A DNA stretch of 64,000 nucleotides from Oscillatoria sp. CS-180 (GTDB taxonomy: Bacteria > Cyanobacteriota > Cyanobacteriia > Phormidesmidales > Phormidesmidaceae). Shown here piece by piece: positions 27,922 to 37,595 of the stretch. Under the pieces are notes generated by a model that ran no database searches, was not told the origin of the DNA, and saw only the letters and a program-made list of their open reading frames with translations. The stretch is taken from NCBI RefSeq assembly GCF_028330965.1, contig NZ_JAQMUB010000019.1, positions 1 through 64,000 of the forward strand. The letters run 5' to 3'. Within the stretch, counting starts at the first letter, position 1; every line of letters begins with the position of its first letter. The translations under genes were made by a program, and so were the position numbers.

Positions 27922-28380
27922 CGATAAACCTCAGTTTGGCGGATTAGCCTGCCGATAAAGCACACAAAAAATCAGAATCTTGATGACCCCAATTTAGGCC
28001 AGCACAGTGCCTTTCTCATAGATACAAATGCTCTACACACTCTAGATGTAGTTAAGCTGAGGCATGGCAACGCTACATCTTGCAAGGTTTACCATTGTTG
28101 ATAAGAAATATGGAATTTTCTTGAGACGTGATTTAACAAGAATTCAATAGCCCATCAAAAATTTATGGCTTTCATAGCCATCATTTGTCGAAGCGTTTCC
28201 AAAACCTGATAAACAAAGGCTTTCACAGTTGTCATCACTCTTTTACTGAGCATTACTTTATGCTCAATGCTTGGATGACCTACGTTAAACTGATGACGAG
28301 TAGAGGACACTCTCCAAAAATCATTCCACTATCTTTTTAGAAACGTTACTACGGTCGGCAATACAGCCATCGAAAAAACA
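27922..28380. other. AT-rich divergent intergenic region
   Basis: 459 bp between the MerR-like gene (minus) and the SufA-type gene (plus). It must hold both promoters. A short inverted repeat (GAGCAT/ATGCTC) lies near 28247-28265. No ORF or known RNA motif seen. Confidence 0.5.
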
Positions 28381-28737
28381 ATGACACAGACGGCACAACA
28401 AGAGAAAGGTATTTTAATGTCCGATACCGCCCTTCAGCATGTTCGGTTGCTGAAGGAACAACAAGGCGGTAGAGATCTCTGTCTACGAGTAGGGGTGCGT
28501 CAGGGTGGTTGCTCTGGCATGTCTTACATGATGGACTTTGAAGACCCTAGTAACATTGCTGAAAACGATGAAGTCTATGACTACGACGGTTTCAAGGTTG
28601 TCTGCGATCGCAAAAGTCTGCTTTACCTCTATGGCCTCATGCTGGATTACAGCAATGCTCTGATTGGAGGGGGGTTCCAGTTCACTAATCCCAACGCTTC
28701 TCAGACCTGCGGTTGCGGCAAGTCGTTTGGGACTTGA
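28381..28737 (+). CDS. sufA: Iron-sulfur cluster carrier, SufA/IscA type
   Basis: 118 residues, the normal family length. Conserved cluster-binding cysteines lie in [13 protein letters not shown] and in the C-terminal CGCGKSF. A-type carriers take clusters from the SUF scaffold and deliver them to apo-proteins. Cytosolic. A second start at 28417 has a better-spaced ribosome-binding site (AAAGG), but the longer N-terminus matches usual cyanobacterial homologues. A TPR gene follows 115 bp later. Confidence 0.93.
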   Translation: MTQTAQQEKGILMSDTALQHVRLLKEQQGGRDLCLRVGVRQGGCSGMSYMMDFEDPSNIAENDEVYDYDGFKVVCDRKSLLYLYGLMLDYSNALIGGGFQFTNPNASQTCGCGKSFGT

Positions 28738-28780
28738 TAGACCGGCAATTGGCATGGCAAACAACTTAATACCTTAGTGG

Positions 28781-28818
28781 GCAGCAGGTTTGGGTTCGCA
28801 AGGGCCTAAACCTGCTGT
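28781..28818 (+). terminator. Stem-loop after the SufA-type gene
   Basis: GCAGCAGGTTT pairs with AAACCTGCTGT around a 16-nt loop. There is no T-run, so it may be a processing or stabilising hairpin between sufA and the TPR gene rather than a terminator. Confidence 0.4.
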
Positions 28819-28851
28819 ACGCTTTATGACGACGATATTGGAGTTATGTTG

Positions 28852-29274
28852 ATGACTCAAAGTGCCGAATCACTTTTTGAACAAGGAATAGAGCAATACA
28901 AGGCGGGTGCACCCGCTAGCGACCTGATTCCAGTCTTCAAAGAAGTTTGCGATCGCGCCCCTAAAAGTAGCGCTGCTTTAACCTGTTTGGCCTGGCTTTA
29001 TTTATTGGAAGAAAAACCCAACTCGGCTTTAAAGGCAGCTCAGAAAGCAGTCAAAATAACCCCTCAAGATCCTCAAGGCCGGATCAATCTTGCTCTTGCC
29101 ATGCTCGATTCGGGTAAAAAAGGCGTGCGAGATCACATCGACGAAGCCCTGCACGTGATGATGCTCTCGTCAGAACTGAAGGAAGAAGTCAAACAGAATC
29201 TTGAAGAAGGATTAAGCAGAAAGCCTGATTGGAAGAGTTTGCAAAGGGTTCAAAAATGGCTATTTGAAAGCTAA
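28852..29274 (+). CDS. TPR-repeat protein
   Basis: 140 residues from the ATG at 28852 (GGAG 8 nt upstream); the ATG at 28846 is too close to that site. About three tetratricopeptide repeats, with clear helix pairs in ALTCLAWLYLLEEKPNSALK and INLALAMLDSGKKGVRDHID. No signal peptide, so probably a cytosolic scaffold. Placement behind sufA may indicate a role in cluster assembly, but that is only proximity. Confidence 0.85.
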   Translation: MTQSAESLFEQGIEQYKAGAPASDLIPVFKEVCDRAPKSSAALTCLAWLYLLEEKPNSALKAAQKAVKITPQDPQGRINLALAMLDSGKKGVRDHIDEALHVMMLSSELKEEVKQNLEEGLSRKPDWKSLQRVQKWLFES

Positions 29275-29518
29275 TCACATCAAGGGTTTCAAGCTTTCAA
29301 GCAGAGTCTTCTGTATGCTCTGGACGACGATGCATGTAAATTAAGCTTCATGAAGTCTATTACAAACTTTTTGGCTTTTCATAGAAGTTAACGTGCCTTG
29401 AAATGCACACTACGCAATCACCTCCCATATTTTCGGGAATTGTGTGAAACCGTTTAAGAAAGGGCTGAGGATCATAAAGTCTGGATAAATAACTTAACGG
29501 CACTCCCATAAATCCAGT

Positions 29519-29553
29519 GATAAGGTTTACTCAATGAACCGATAAGGTTTACT
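29519..29553 (+). promoter_or_regulatory. Tandem 13-bp direct repeat, operator-like
   Basis: GATAAGGTTTACT occurs at 29519-29531 and 29541-29553, start-to-start 22 bp, about two helical turns. It lies 41 bp upstream of the 29594 start codon. The spacing suggests two binding sites on one face of the helix for an unidentified regulator. Confidence 0.5.
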
Positions 29554-29593
29554 TGAGTTTTATTCAGTCAAATTAAAAAACGGAGTAGGAGCA

Positions 29594-29788
29594 ATGGTTG
29601 CACGTACTGTGAAAGTAAAGCCAGAGACTCGTAATCACAAAGGCTTTTTTGTTCAAGATGCCGCTTACGAACTAGTGGGTATTGAGCAGTCTGGTTGGGC
29701 GTTGATTTGCATTGATGAAGCAAGTTGCCATTACGTTGATCCTGACAACTTGAAGGGTAATGATATCGATCAAACCGCTGTTGACTAA
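29594..29788 (+). CDS. Conserved-looking small cyanobacterial protein
   Basis: 64 residues: basic N-terminus (VARTVKVKPETRNHKGFF), then a beta-rich core (YELVGIEQSGWALICID) with a possible YVDPDNLKG turn. AGGAGC just upstream is a good ribosome-binding site. A tandem operator-like repeat sits in its upstream region. Function unknown; two cysteines (residues 39 and 45) are not in a recognisable metal motif. Confidence 0.7.
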   Translation: MVARTVKVKPETRNHKGFFVQDAAYELVGIEQSGWALICIDEASCHYVDPDNLKGNDIDQTAVD

Positions 29789-30110
29789 AGCAGCTGAGCG
29801 AGTGTTCTAGACAATTGTTGCGATCGCGGTCACTCTGAAAAGGGTATGAATTAGTTCCGATTAGGTCATCTAAAACGCATATGTAGAGCAAGAGTAGATG
29901 ACCTGTTCTCAACTTTGAAGTGGCCGCTTTATCAATAGCTGAAGAGCAACAACAAATCGCTTTCTAATAAACTCAGCTATAGTCATCGTTTGTTCAATTT
30001 GGTTTTTGAGTTCTTAAAAGTTTTTGATTTTGCTGTGAGCAGATTACGCTTCATTCAGTCGTGTCACAGCTAGCTACTTCACAGATAATCTGAGTAGGAA
30101 TTTGCTCGAA
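29789..30110. other. AT-rich convergent intergenic region
   Basis: 322 bp between two convergent genes. No ORF, hairpin terminator or repeat recognised. Confidence 0.5.
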
Positions 30111-30902
30111 TTAGCGAGTCTTTTGTGAAGGCTTTGGGGAAAACGGATTGAACTTCAGTAGCCAACTCAGCACGGGCAGTGCTACATGATCGGGTAGCAC
30201 CTCGATTTTGAACACGAAAGGAATCAACAGCTGTAGCGCCGGACTATCCGGGTCGCTCATTGAACGTACCCACATCAAGATTTGAAGTGAATAGTGACGA
30301 AGCGATTCCTTCATGTTTGGAATCTTCTTTAAGTCAACCAGTGCCGCTCCGCTTCCCAACGCTATTTGATTCTCAGATCGGCTGAGTAAGCCTTCATTAG
30401 TCACGGGAACAGTCGTTTGTAATCCTGGATTAACCACCGTGACAACTTGAGGCGTATGAAGATCAATAGGATTACCTGGCACCCCGCGAATTACTCGCTG
30501 AGCAGAGTTACCGTATACCGAGATAGAGCTATAGTCCCAATTGATGAAGACCTGTTGGTTCGGTAGCGTGTTTACGATACTGACATCTAAATTCCGAATA
30601 GGAGGCTCTAGCGTTTGCTTTCCAAAAGGGGTAACTTGCAGCGTGACGTTACCAATAGCTTCTTCTTGTTGGTTGAAGAACGTCATTTTTAAGCGTGCTG
30701 TTTTGTCTGTCTGAATCTCAGTTTCAGCCTGATAAAGCTTTTGCTGCTGTAACTGAGTTGCTATCTCGGATTCCAGAATGTCGCCATCTAGCACAATCTT
30801 CACCTGATCCTCTAGCTTGTCCTCGACTGACAGCGCCATCTGGTAGAGCACATAGACCACACAGATGAGGTAGATGGTCACAATCAAGAATTCTATGCCC
30901 AT
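30111..30902 (-). CDS. Membrane-anchored protein of unknown function
   Basis: 263 residues with one N-terminal transmembrane segment (FLIVTIYLICVVYVLYQMAL, about 4-24), then a soluble mostly beta domain (residues 60-210, e.g. KMTFFNQQEEAIGNVTLQV, QVFINWDYSSISVYG). The C-terminus is hydrophobic then basic (LLIPFVFKIEVLPDHVALPV ... KPSQKTR). It looks like a cyanobacterial conserved membrane protein; I cannot name the family. Position upstream of the rluD-like gene on the same strand is probably coincidental. Confidence 0.72.
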   Translation of the reverse strand: MGIEFLIVTIYLICVVYVLYQMALSVEDKLEDQVKIVLDGDILESEIATQLQQQKLYQAETEIQTDKTARLKMTFFNQQEEAIGNVTLQVTPFGKQTLEPPIRNLDVSIVNTLPNQQVFINWDYSSISVYGNSAQRVIRGVPGNPIDLHTPQVVTVVNPGLQTTVPVTNEGLLSRSENQIALGSGAALVDLKKIPNMKESLRHYSLQILMWVRSMSDPDSPALQLLIPFVFKIEVLPDHVALPVLSWLLKFNPFSPKPSQKTR

Positions 30903-31001
30903 AGCATTAGAGGTGCGTGTTGGCAGCCATGAAGTTCAGGCCTTTAGGATAGTCTGATTACTTCAGCTTGCTAACGGTTTCAGCTAAAAATTTCGAGAAA
31001 T

Positions 31002-31970
31002 TCAGCTAGTGCGGTTTCTCAAAACCCTGAGGAGTTTAACGAAGTGCTCTGGAAGTGGAGCGATCGCAGTGACAGTCTTCCCCGTTGCAGGATGTCTCAA
31101 AGTGAGTCGTTCAGCGTGCAATGCTTGTCCAGGCAAGTTGACACCAACTGACCGTCCTGTTCCATACGTAGGATCGCTGACAATCGGATGCCCAATATGA
31201 GCACAGTGAACTCGAATCTGATGAGTTCGTCCCGTTTCTAGTCGAAATCGCATCAGCGTAAAATTGCCGAGTCGTTCTTCAACCTGCCAATGGGTCACAG
31301 CATAGCGCCCCCCTTTGAGAGGGGGAATAATGGCTTGTCGTTTGCGATCGTTCGGATGTCTCCCCGTAGGAGCATCAATTGTCCCTGCTTCCACACTAGG
31401 CGCACCATAAACAACCCCCAGATACTCTCGCCGGGCTGTCTTAGCCTTCATCTGAGCCTGTAAATCTTGATGGGCCAGATCTGTTTTAGCAACAACAATC
31501 GCTCCAGTTGTGTCTTTGTCCAACCGATGCACAATGCCAGGGCGCTCTACACCACCGATGCCTGTAAGTTGATCTCCACAATGTGCTAGCAACGCATTGA
31601 CCAACGTTCCATTCATATTCCCCGGGGCGGGGTGGACCACCAATCCAGCAGGTTTATTGACAATCACCATATGTTTGTCTTCATAGAGGATGTCTAGTGG
31701 AATATCCTCGGCAGTAATTTCTAGCGGTTTGTTAGCAGGAATGGTCACCGCAATTGTGTCGCCGACCTGCACACCCGCTTTTTTGTGAGTACAAACTGTG
31801 CCATTTAAATGGACGTATTCCCAATCGATAAGCTTCTGAATCCGATTGCGCGAGAGATTCTTGACATGGGCTGTGAGCCATCGGTCTAATCTCGGTGGCT
31901 CAGCTGTTTCGACCTTTAAATAAATCGTTTCGTCAGAGATGGGACTGTCTTGAACTCGATAAAGAGAGCT
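31002..31970 (-). CDS. RluD-family 23S rRNA pseudouridine synthase lacking a canonical start
   Basis: The catalytic domain is complete: the motif HRLDKDTTGAIVVAKT contains the nucleophilic Asp, followed by GRTHQIRVH. A canonical start would be the GTG at 31772, giving 256 residues, but that cuts off the S4 RNA-binding domain. Reading upstream in the same frame to 31970 gives PPRLDRWLTAHVKNLSRNRI, a clear S4 domain with the expected spacing. No ATG, GTG or TTG lies between the TAA at 31971-31973 and 31772. The frame is bounded by repeat copy C7. Either a rare start (for example ATT at 31925) is used, or the gene has lost its start. The enzyme family is certain; functionality is not. Confidence 0.82.
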   Translation of the reverse strand, partial: SSLYRVQDSPISDETIYLKVETAEPPRLDRWLTAHVKNLSRNRIQKLIDWEYVHLNGTVCTHKKAGVQVGDTIAVTIPANKPLEITAEDIPLDILYEDKHMVIVNKPAGLVVHPAPGNMNGTLVNALLAHCGDQLTGIGGVERPGIVHRLDKDTTGAIVVAKTDLAHQDLQAQMKAKTARREYLGVVYGAPSVEAGTIDAPTGRHPNDRKRQAIIPPLKGGRYAVTHWQVEERLGNFTLMRFRLETGRTHQIRVHCAHIGHPIVSDPTYGTGRSVGVNLPGQALHAERLTLRHPATGKTVTAIAPLPEHFVKLLRVLRNRTS

Positions 31971-32060
31971 TTAGTTGTCTAGGCTAGTGCACAATCTGGG
32001 TGCTTAGAGGCACTGCCAGAAGATTATCGTCTTGTCCTAACGGCACTAGCGGCGGTCACA
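31967..32060 (-). repeat. Dispersed repeat family C, copy 7, abutting the rluD-like frame
   Basis: On the minus strand it reads GTTAGGACAAGACG ... GTGCACTAGCCTAGACAACTAAAGCT. Its 3' end supplies the TAA stop at 31971-31973 that closes the rluD-like frame upstream. It is the only copy in contact with a gene. Confidence 0.75.
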
Positions 32061-32385
32061 GTAAAGATCTTAGGTCATTTGTCAGGGTCACCGGGATGAA
32101 CCGATCTAAGTCTTACAACCCAATGCTTATGAATCATTAAAGTTCAGTTCCACACGTCAGGGTTAAGGAGGCTAAGCTCATACTCCGCTGGTCAATCCCG
32201 ACTCGGTTAGACCGCTTATCACAATCCTAAGTCGCGATAGCCCATATCTCAACAAAATCTATGCCGCATGGCACGACAGGAACAGTCATAGTCGCTCAAT
32301 TGAAGCTTGAGTGGAACCAGCAAAATCCAACACTAGAAACGGCGTCTTGAAGTTAGAAGCAACGTCACCCGGCTCACGGCTATAC
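32061..32385. other. Gene-free stretch upstream of the rluD-like gene
   Basis: 325 bp with no supported gene; only frames below about 40 codons. It could contain promoter elements for the minus strand. Confidence 0.45.
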
Positions 32386-32528
32386 CTCAGAACTTGCAGT
32401 TGTCCCGACATTGCCTGGCCTGCCCCCCCTGCCCCCCAAATTTCGGGAGTTCTGAGATCGAAGTCCCCCAGAATTGGGGGATTGAGGGGGTAAATACAGG
32501 ATACCGATGTACTAGTACAAGATCTCAG
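32386..32528 (+). mobile_element. MITE-2 copy A (143 bp)
   Basis: Imperfect terminal inverted repeats CTCAGAACTTG / CAAGATCTCAG. It is flanked by a perfect 5-bp duplication TATAC (32381-32385 and 32529-32533). Internally it has GGGGG/CCCCC-rich hairpins. The inverse copy is at 63811-63954. No ORF of transposase type. Confidence 0.88.
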
Positions 32529-32578
32529 TATACGAATTTTGAGAGATTCTGTTGGGCGAAGTCTTCCTCGTCAGCAAC

Positions 32579-32608
32579 AAAAAAGCCTCCGGCCAAAGAC
32601 CGAAGGCT
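32579..32608 (-). terminator. Rho-independent terminator of the 32716-33456 gene
   Basis: On the minus strand AGCCTTCGGTC pairs with GGCCGGAGGCT around a short TTTG-containing loop, followed by TTTTTTG. It lies 108 bp past the stop. Confidence 0.8.
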
Positions 32609-32715
32609 ATAAATCAGGGTGCATCTACCATTCCACTTTTCTCACGTCTACAATCCTGTCCGGAAAAAATAGACCGTAATTTGAGATAAGATGCGGCAAC
32701 CCATAAAAGTCGTAT

Positions 32716-33456
32716 CTACCGAGTACCACTATCAGGACCTGGGAATTCTCCTGTCTCGATGTACTGAATTTGCTCTCTCAGCGACTCAGCTGCGAAAGGA
32801 TCTCCCTCTGCTTCGTAGATATCCGCAGCTCTCTGAAAATCGTCCACGATCGCCTCACGGGTATCCTCAGGCAAATCACTGGGCTCTTCTAAAAAATTAC
32901 CTTGTGCTTCTAAGTCTGCTTGCGCTTGACCAAAATAGGCGTCTGCTCGACCAAGATAGGGCTCAGGATTATCAGGCTCTAGCTCAATAGCTTCAGAATA
33001 GAGTGCGATCGCACCGGCAAAGTCCCCTGCTTGGATACTGGTTTGCGCTTCACTGTAGGCAATCTCGTAGGCAGTCGCCGGGCGTACAGAAATATCGAAA
33101 TCGCCACCTTCGCCGTCAAAGGATTCAGCTACGACAACGTAACTTCCTGAGGCATCAGCGTTGTAGACGATCTGAGAATTCAAAGTACCCGCAAAATCGT
33201 CGTTAAAAGCCACCTCTTCACCAGTAGGCCCAACGAGGGTAAGCACTGTATCGAAGTCTTCGCTCGTCATCGTAATGGTCACTGCATCGCCAGCTTCCAT
33301 TTCCAGAGGATATTCCTGCATCGCAGGCTCTATAGTCCCTGTTTCTTCCAAGAGCGTTTGGGCCATAGACTCACCCATCGTACCAATCAAGTAGCCCCCC
33401 GAAATCGTGATCGCCGCAGTCAAAAAAGCCGCAGTTCTCGAAAAAATATGCTTCAT
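32716..33456 (-). CDS. Secreted protein with PPC-like and TPR domains
   Basis: 246 residues. Signal peptide at the N-terminus (KHIFSRTAAFLTAAITIS, cleavage around AQT). Residues 36-125 resemble a bacterial pre-peptidase C-terminal (PPC) beta-sandwich (YPLEMEAGDAVTITMTSEDF, then YVVVAESFDGEGGDF). Residues 130-240 contain TPR-like helices (DFAGAIALYSEAIELEPDNP). AAGGA precedes the ATG. Probably a periplasmic or extracellular scaffold. The terminator at 32579-32608 closes the gene. Confidence 0.85.
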   Translation of the reverse strand: MKHIFSRTAAFLTAAITISGGYLIGTMGESMAQTLLEETGTIEPAMQEYPLEMEAGDAVTITMTSEDFDTVLTLVGPTGEEVAFNDDFAGTLNSQIVYNADASGSYVVVAESFDGEGGDFDISVRPATAYEIAYSEAQTSIQAGDFAGAIALYSEAIELEPDNPEPYLGRADAYFGQAQADLEAQGNFLEEPSDLPEDTREAIVDDFQRAADIYEAEGDPFAAESLREQIQYIETGEFPGPDSGTR

Positions 33457-33819
33457 CTTGAACGTCCTTGTCTAATCACAATCAGGGTATCGAGTATTTG
33501 GCAGTTAGCCCCACTCATTATGCACCTTGTTCATCCGGCTCAAACCATATTCAGATAGGCGTTGGGCTTCCAGCAGTGCTGTTCTTTAAAGACCTAGATG
33601 TAATCACCGTTAGGACGGTTCCCTTATCAGCACCTTTACTAAAGTCATAGACCCGTTGGATATGCAGCGATCTCTCAATGACTACTTTGGTCTGAGTCTG
33701 CTGGTCAACAAAACAGATTATCTGTAGGTTGTTTGCATTAAGCTGCGGTTCTTGCAAAATGGAAGGGTTGGGGTATCAGGGTTGGAAGCGCTTGCGAAAG
33801 ACTGAAGAATTATCTTTCA

Positions 33820-33949
33820 ACTAAGGCGCATCATCTAATTCCGGAAGCCTTTTGGCACAAGCATTGCTGCGCCCATTCTCAATCTATCAGCTGGGGACTG
33901 AAACCTGTTTTAATAAAGCATTTGAGTGCTAAATGACGACAGCCCTAGT
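33820..33949 (+). mobile_element. MITE-3 copy 1 (about 130 bp)
   Basis: Begins ACTAAGGCGCATCATC and ends GACGACAGCCCTAGT, giving imperfect terminal inverted repeats. Shares long blocks with 44110-44243 (GGCACAA.CATTGCTGCGCCC, GAAACCTGTT). No ORF and no clear target duplication. Confidence 0.65.
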
Positions 33950-34029
33950 TATAAGCCGCGCAATAGAGGCTTGTCAGAGCATTCTCCGCTAATGTAAAAC
34001 CATCGGATGCAGACCACAGCAACATTCTC

Positions 34030-34326
34030 ATGACACCTGCTAAACCTCTCTTGGCTGTGCTCGTCGGCTTAGGCATCTGCTGGCCGCAAACTGTCGACGC
34101 TTTGCCTCCTCCAGAAGAAGTGCCAGAAGAAGTGCTGCGCACCGAAATTATTCTGGAAGCGCGATCGCCCTTAACAGGTGAACCCTTGACCGCCACAGAA
34201 TATGCTCAACTGCAAGAAGCCCTGAGGGAAAATACCGATCCGCTGTTGTCCTCTCAGGTTAGAGAAGCAATCTTCTTGCTTCAAATTAGGCGAGTTTTGA
34301 AGCCTGTGGTTCCAATTCTTCCGTAG
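34030..34326 (+). CDS. Small secreted protein of unknown function
   Basis: 98 residues with a signal peptide (KPLLAVLVGLGICWP, cleavage near VDA). The mature part is acidic and proline-rich (LPPPEEVPEEVLR) and then helical (LQEALRENTD, FLLQIRRVL). Similar small proteins occur in other cyanobacteria but I know no function. It lies 160 bp upstream of glgB on the same strand and could share transcription with it. Confidence 0.65.
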   Translation: MTPAKPLLAVLVGLGICWPQTVDALPPPEEVPEEVLRTEIILEARSPLTGEPLTATEYAQLQEALRENTDPLLSSQVREAIFLLQIRRVLKPVVPILP

Positions 34327-34484
34327 AATGCAAATTAAGTTGTCATGTTCTTCCTTTCGTCATCCATGTTGATCGCAAAGTTTTGTTAATGTAAGTCGCA
34401 GATATTAATGACGTCAGACGTCCTAAAGCGGATGCGCTGACTCCTTAAAACCCGTTTGAAGCGTTCTCAATAGCAAGGATATTT

Positions 34485-36791
34485 ATGGCTGTTACGGTTG
34501 CCCCTGAACAGATTGACCGCATTGCTTGGAACCAGCACCACGACCCCTTTGAAGTGCTTGGCCCACATATGATTCAACAAGATGGGAAAACGGTATGGGC
34601 CGTAAGAGCCTACTTGCCCAACGCTCAACAAGCTTGGGTCGTTTTACCTGAGGCCCGTACCGAACATGCGATGGAGAGCAGCCATGACCCACATTTTTTC
34701 GAATGTGTACTTGAAGTCAAAGACCTTGCTAACTATCAACTCAGATATAAGGAAGGGGAGCACGAGCGATTCATTTATGATCCCTACGCTTTCAAAACCC
34801 GTCATATAACTGACTTCGATATTCATTTATTTGCCGAGGGCAACCATCACCGCATTTACGAAAAACTGGGTGCCCACGTCACTGAACTTGATGGTGTATT
34901 GGGTGTTTATTTCGCAGTTTGGGCACCAGGTGCCCGTAATGTCTCCGTTCTAGGCGATTTCAATTACTGGGATGGGCGCAAACACCAGATGCGCGTCATT
35001 GGAAATGGCGTCTGGGAACTGTTCATTCCTGAAATTGGTATTGGTGAGCATTACAAGTTTGAAATCAAAAACCATCACGGTCACATCTACGAAAAATCCG
35101 ATCCCTATGGTTTTCAACAGGAAGTTCGGCCTAAAACAGCCTCCATCGTTACGAACTTAGACACCTATACTTGGCAAGACGCAGATTGGATGGAGAAACG
35201 CCGTCATACCGAGCCATTGTCAACTCCTGTTTCGGTATACGAGGTTCATTTGGGTTCTTGGTTGCATGGTTCTTCGGCTGACCCAGCCATACGACCTGAT
35301 GGTACGGTAGAGCCTCCCGTACAGGTCGCGGAACTCAAACCAGGTGCGAGATTTCTGACCTACCGGGAATTAGCAGATAAACTCATTCCTTACGTCAAGG
35401 AGTTGGGCTTTACTCATATTGAATTACTCCCGATCGCCGAACATCCTTTTGACGGATCCTGGGGCTATCAGGTTACAGGCTACTATGCTGCAACCTCCCG
35501 TTATGGGGCACCCGAAGATCTGATGTATTTCATCGATCAATGTCATCAGAACGGAATTGGTGTCCTTGTGGATTGGGTTCCAGGTCACTTTCCCAAAGAT
35601 GGACATGGTCTTGCCTTTTTCGATGGGACACACCTTTACGAACACGCTGATCCGCGCAAGGGCGAACACAAAGAATGGGGAACTTTAGTCTTCAACTATG
35701 GCCGTAATGAAGTTCGTAACTTCCTCGTCGCTAATGCCCTTTTCTGGTTTGACAAATACCACATCGATGGGATTCGAGTAGATGCTGTCGCCTCTATGCT
35801 TTATCTCGACTATTGTCGCGAACCAGGAGAATGGGTTACTAACGACTATGGCGGTCGAGAAAATATTGAAGCCGCTGACTTCCTGCGTCAGGTCAACCAT
35901 GTCTTGTTCAGCTATTATCCCGGTGTTCTATCAATTGCGGAAGAATCAACGTCTTGGCCAATGGTCTCTTGGCCGACCTACGTCGGGGGATTAGGCTTCA
36001 ATTTGAAGTGGAATATGGGCTGGATGCACGACATGCTGGACTACTTCCACATGGATCCTTGGTTCCGCCAATTTCATCAGAACAACGTCACCTTCAGCAT
36101 CTGGTATGCCTTCAGTGAAAATTTCATGCTGGCCTTGTCTCACGATGAAGTCGTTCACGGCAAAAGCAACATGTTGGGCAAAATGCCCGGAGATGAATGG
36201 CAGAAGTTTGCTAACTTACGGTGCTTGCTGACCTATATGTTCTTGCATCCTGGTAAAAAGACACTGTTCATGAGCATGGAATTTGGGCAGTGGAGTGAAT
36301 GGAATGTTTGGGGAGATCTAGAATGGCATCTCCTGCCTTATGAAGCGCACCAGAAGCATCACAAGTTCATGTCCAGATTGAATGCGCTTTATCAGAATGA
36401 ACCATCTCTCTACACTCAAGACTTTTTGCAAGAGGGTTTTGAATGGATCGACTGTAATGACAACCGTCACAGCGTTGTTTCTTTTATCCGGCGGGATAAG
36501 GACAGTGATGACTTCATAGTGGCGGTGTGCAACTTCACACCCCAACCTCACAGTCATTATCGTGTGGGTGTGCCAGAAAGCGGCTACTATCGCGAATTGT
36601 TCAATAGTGATTCGCGTGACTTTGGCGGCAGCAATATGGGCAACTTGGGCGGAAAATGGACGGATGACTGGTCTTACCACGGACAGCCATACTCCATAGA
36701 TGTAACGCTTCCTCCTCTTGCGGTGATTGCTTTCAAATTGGACAGAGGATACACACAAGCCATTCGGTCTGGCGAACAAATGCCACAGTAA
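34485..36791 (+). CDS. glgB: 1,4-alpha-glucan (glycogen) branching enzyme
   Basis: 768 residues, typical of cyanobacterial GlgB with two N-terminal CBM48-like modules ([10 protein letters not shown], then [20 protein letters not shown]). Catalytic GH13 domain: nucleophile Asp433 in [10 protein letters not shown], acid/base Glu486 in SIAEEST, and Asp in [10 protein letters not shown]. It creates alpha-1,6 branches in glycogen. Cytosolic. The ATG has AAGGATATTT just upstream. It links functionally to the alpha-amylase at 4694, although the genes are 28 kb apart. Confidence 0.97.
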   Translation: MAVTVAPEQIDRIAWNQHHDPFEVLGPHMIQQDGKTVWAVRAYLPNAQQAWVVLPEARTEHAMESSHDPHFFECVLEVKDLANYQLRYKEGEHERFIYDPYAFKTRHITDFDIHLFAEGNHHRIYEKLGAHVTELDGVLGVYFAVWAPGARNVSVLGDFNYWDGRKHQMRVIGNGVWELFIPEIGIGEHYKFEIKNHHGHIYEKSDPYGFQQEVRPKTASIVTNLDTYTWQDADWMEKRRHTEPLSTPVSVYEVHLGSWLHGSSADPAIRPDGTVEPPVQVAELKPGARFLTYRELADKLIPYVKELGFTHIELLPIAEHPFDGSWGYQVTGYYAATSRYGAPEDLMYFIDQCHQNGIGVLVDWVPGHFPKDGHGLAFFDGTHLYEHADPRKGEHKEWGTLVFNYGRNEVRNFLVANALFWFDKYHIDGIRVDAVASMLYLDYCREPGEWVTNDYGGRENIEAADFLRQVNHVLFSYYPGVLSIAEESTSWPMVSWPTYVGGLGFNLKWNMGWMHDMLDYFHMDPWFRQFHQNNVTFSIWYAFSENFMLALSHDEVVHGKSNMLGKMPGDEWQKFANLRCLLTYMFLHPGKKTLFMSMEFGQWSEWNVWGDLEWHLLPYEAHQKHHKFMSRLNALYQNEPSLYTQDFLQEGFEWIDCNDNRHSVVSFIRRDKDSDDFIVAVCNFTPQPHSHYRVGVPESGYYRELFNSDSRDFGGSNMGNLGGKWTDDWSYHGQPYSIDVTLPPLAVIAFKLDRGYTQAIRSGEQMPQ

Positions 36792-36817
36792 TCCTGCTAA
36801 CAACGTCCTGGCATTGG

Positions 36818-36917
36818 TATAACCGTCTCCAGTTCCGGTAGAACAAGACGGTGAGCCATCGGGCTATGGACCAAGCACCTAGATGCTTTAGGCATAAGCC
36901 TAGGTAGCTAAAGCTAT
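36818..36917 (+). repeat. Dispersed repeat family C, copy 2
   Basis: Starts TATAACCGTCTCCAGTTCC, contains AGAACAAGACGG, ends GGTAGCTAAAGCTAT. Located between glgB and its terminator, so probably within the glgB 3' transcript. Confidence 0.78.
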
Positions 36918-36928
36918 ATTTGCCCCTT

Positions 36929-36955
36929 GGGGACTGCGGATGCAGTCCCCTTTTT
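36929..36955 (+). terminator. Rho-independent terminator of glgB
   Basis: GGGGACTGC pairs perfectly with GCAGTCCCC and is followed by TTTTT. Confidence 0.85.
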
Positions 36956-37020
36956 ACGTCCTAACCCCCTGATTCAGGCTCAGGGCATTTGGCCTCTTAA
37001 AACTTAAGGAGATTAGGAAT

Positions 37021-37083
37021 ATATAGCGGCATGCACTTGCATCAAGCACATCCCATTCCCTGTTCCCTATTCTCTGCTCCCTG
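37021..37083 (-). repeat. Dispersed repeat family R, copy 2 (partial)
   Basis: The minus strand reads AGCAGAGAATAGGGAACAGG ... GTGCTTGATGCAAGTGCATG then CCGCTATA. It matches the 3' halves of 11344-11438 and 63955-64000; the 5' part (GCTTGGTTAAATCC) is missing. Confidence 0.7.
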
Positions 37084-37595
37084 AAGACATTGAGATGTAC
37101 TTGACTAAGCTGCGTGGGGCTATAGCTGTCGATATCAACATTCTTCACCACACCTTACATATAACCCCCACTACTTTATTTACTGACCTATCAGAATTCC
37201 TACTGAGAAAGGAATTCATTATTTCTTCTGAATTGAACCTGATTTCCCTAGCAATACCGGAATATATTTCCTCTGTCAGTACAGCAAGAAAGATGAATGA
37301 GTTTGTTTTTTAATGTTTTCCACAGAAAATACTTGAATAGCTTAACCTTATTTCATGAAACTTTCTTAAGCACTCGTCGATACACCTTCAGAAAAGTTGT
37401 TTTCAACCCGTGACTTCCCCATGTTCAGTAGCAGTAAACAATAGCTTTAATGTTATGTGAACAGAGGTTGAAGCCCGTTTCAAAAAAGTTTGAATTGTAC
37501 AAAAGAATTCACAAATTCTGTACTTTTCAATAGGTTTTAGAATCCTTTGGGCCATCACTTATGTTCCATGAAAGCGAGTCTCAGGTGCACAAACC
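37084..37595. other. AT-rich stretch before the DUF928-like stub
   Basis: About 510 bp, AT-rich. A 72-codon frame at 37095-37313 has no ribosome-binding site and an unnatural composition, so it is not annotated. Confidence 0.45.

Noticed and set aside
37095-37313. 72-codon frame in the glgB downstream region
   Set aside because: No ribosome-binding site, AT-driven composition and overlap with repeat flank.
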